From Sindora glabra (lineage: Eukaryota > Streptophyta > Magnoliopsida > Fabales > Fabaceae), in NCBI GenBank assembly GCA_020226215.1, contig CM035233.1, forward strand, positions 71,677,317 through 71,741,316: DNA of 64,000 nt, in the 5' to 3' direction. Under the pieces are notes generated by a model. It had not been told where the DNA came from, did no database searches, and saw nothing but the letters and a program-made list of their open reading frames with translations. This document shows, piece by piece, positions 63,501 to 64,000 of the stretch (the first letter of the stretch is position 1; each line of letters starts with the position of its first letter). The position numbers and the translations under genes were made by a program.

Positions 63501-64000
63501 AATGGATAAGACGAGGTAATTAAATCAATTATTATAGAATATAATCATGACACTAATTAATATTAAACTACTAAATTAATGAAAGAGATCAAAACTATTA
63601 TTGCAACAGCACCGTTGACCGTTCCATTCTCAGAACAACTCGTTACTGCTTTCATGCAAATATTTTAAGTATATTATTTTTGATTTGATTTAATTAAAAA
63701 TCAACTGTTTTTTAAAAAGTAAATTATTAAATTGAAAAAATTATATACTTAACATTATTTATATGAAAATAGCATTAAAAAATTCCCCTTGCCCCATCCG
63801 ACGTTTCAAATGTATATAGAAAAATCGGTGGACCAGAGTATGTCACAAAATCATGAATATGATTCTGCAGAACAATGAACTGTGGAGATAATTAATCAGT
63901 TAATTGATGGGGGAAAACATGGGGATTCTCTTGGGTGCGTTGAATAGTATAGAAGCTCACCTGCTCTCTTGACATGGAGGCCGGTCCGTGTTAATTTTGA
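60579..64000. other. Intergenic DNA, no supportable gene
   Basis: Alternating AT-rich and moderate-GC patches. The patches at about 61965-62150, 62690-62960, 63180-63480 and 63780-64000 have normal complexity but only short frames, the longest being 100 codons on the - strand at 62614-62916 with no domain. The right edge may be the start of a promoter for a gene beyond the window. Confidence 0.45.

Overview
This window reads as nuclear DNA of a dicot plant: AT-rich, with GT-AG introns, plant L1-type LINEs that encode DUF4283 and RNase H domains, LTR retroelement remains, a plant pararetrovirus relic, and genes closest to plant families. The genus cannot be named from the sequence. There is no prokaryotic feature, CRISPR array or recognisable tRNA/rRNA gene.

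Two genes are intact and could be traced exon by exon. A PRP43-type DEAH-box RNA helicase (+ strand, 11046-15190, 7 coding exons, 729 codons) has a promoter with three TGGGCC/T boxes and telo-box-like motifs. A long-chain acyl-CoA synthetase of the LACS1/CER8 type (- strand, 19998-24715, 19 coding exons, 664 codons) contains one GC-AG intron. These two genes are convergent. A third locus, 38930-44511 on the - strand, keeps the exon-intron structure of SWC4/DMAP1 (SWR1/NuA4 chromatin subunit). It carries a 1-base deletion, an in-frame TGA, damaged splice sites and a broken 3' end, so I call it a non-processed pseudogene; assembly error is the main alternative.

The rest is layered mobile-element debris. 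From 1 to 10.6 kb: AT-rich DNA, a TIR element (2557-3079) and a nearly full-length but dead LINE (3430-9445). From 15.2 to 20 kb: intergenic DNA with a 1.1-kb TIR element. From 25.7 to 38.4 kb: AT-rich intergenic DNA with a possible TIR element, a 5'-truncated antisense LINE and an endogenous caulimovirid fragment. One ~475-bp dispersed element sits in an intron of the helicase gene and, in opposite orientation, in an intron of the SWC4 relic, where a LINE 3' end has landed inside it.

From 45.6 to 59.6 kb lies a complex retroelement array: an LTR with a tRNA-Met-like primer site, then two ~4.3-kb head-to-tail units with internal ~0.65-kb repeats. A 2.3-kb solo LTR interrupts the first unit, and the second unit preserves the matching empty site. 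The last 4.4 kb is AT-rich with no gene I can support.

The helicase and acyl-CoA synthetase are independent housekeeping and lipid-metabolism genes; nothing suggests that the genes here form one pathway. I found no novel multi-gene system. The most informative observations are the SWC4 relic, the paired insertion/empty site, the shared intronic element and the viral fragment.
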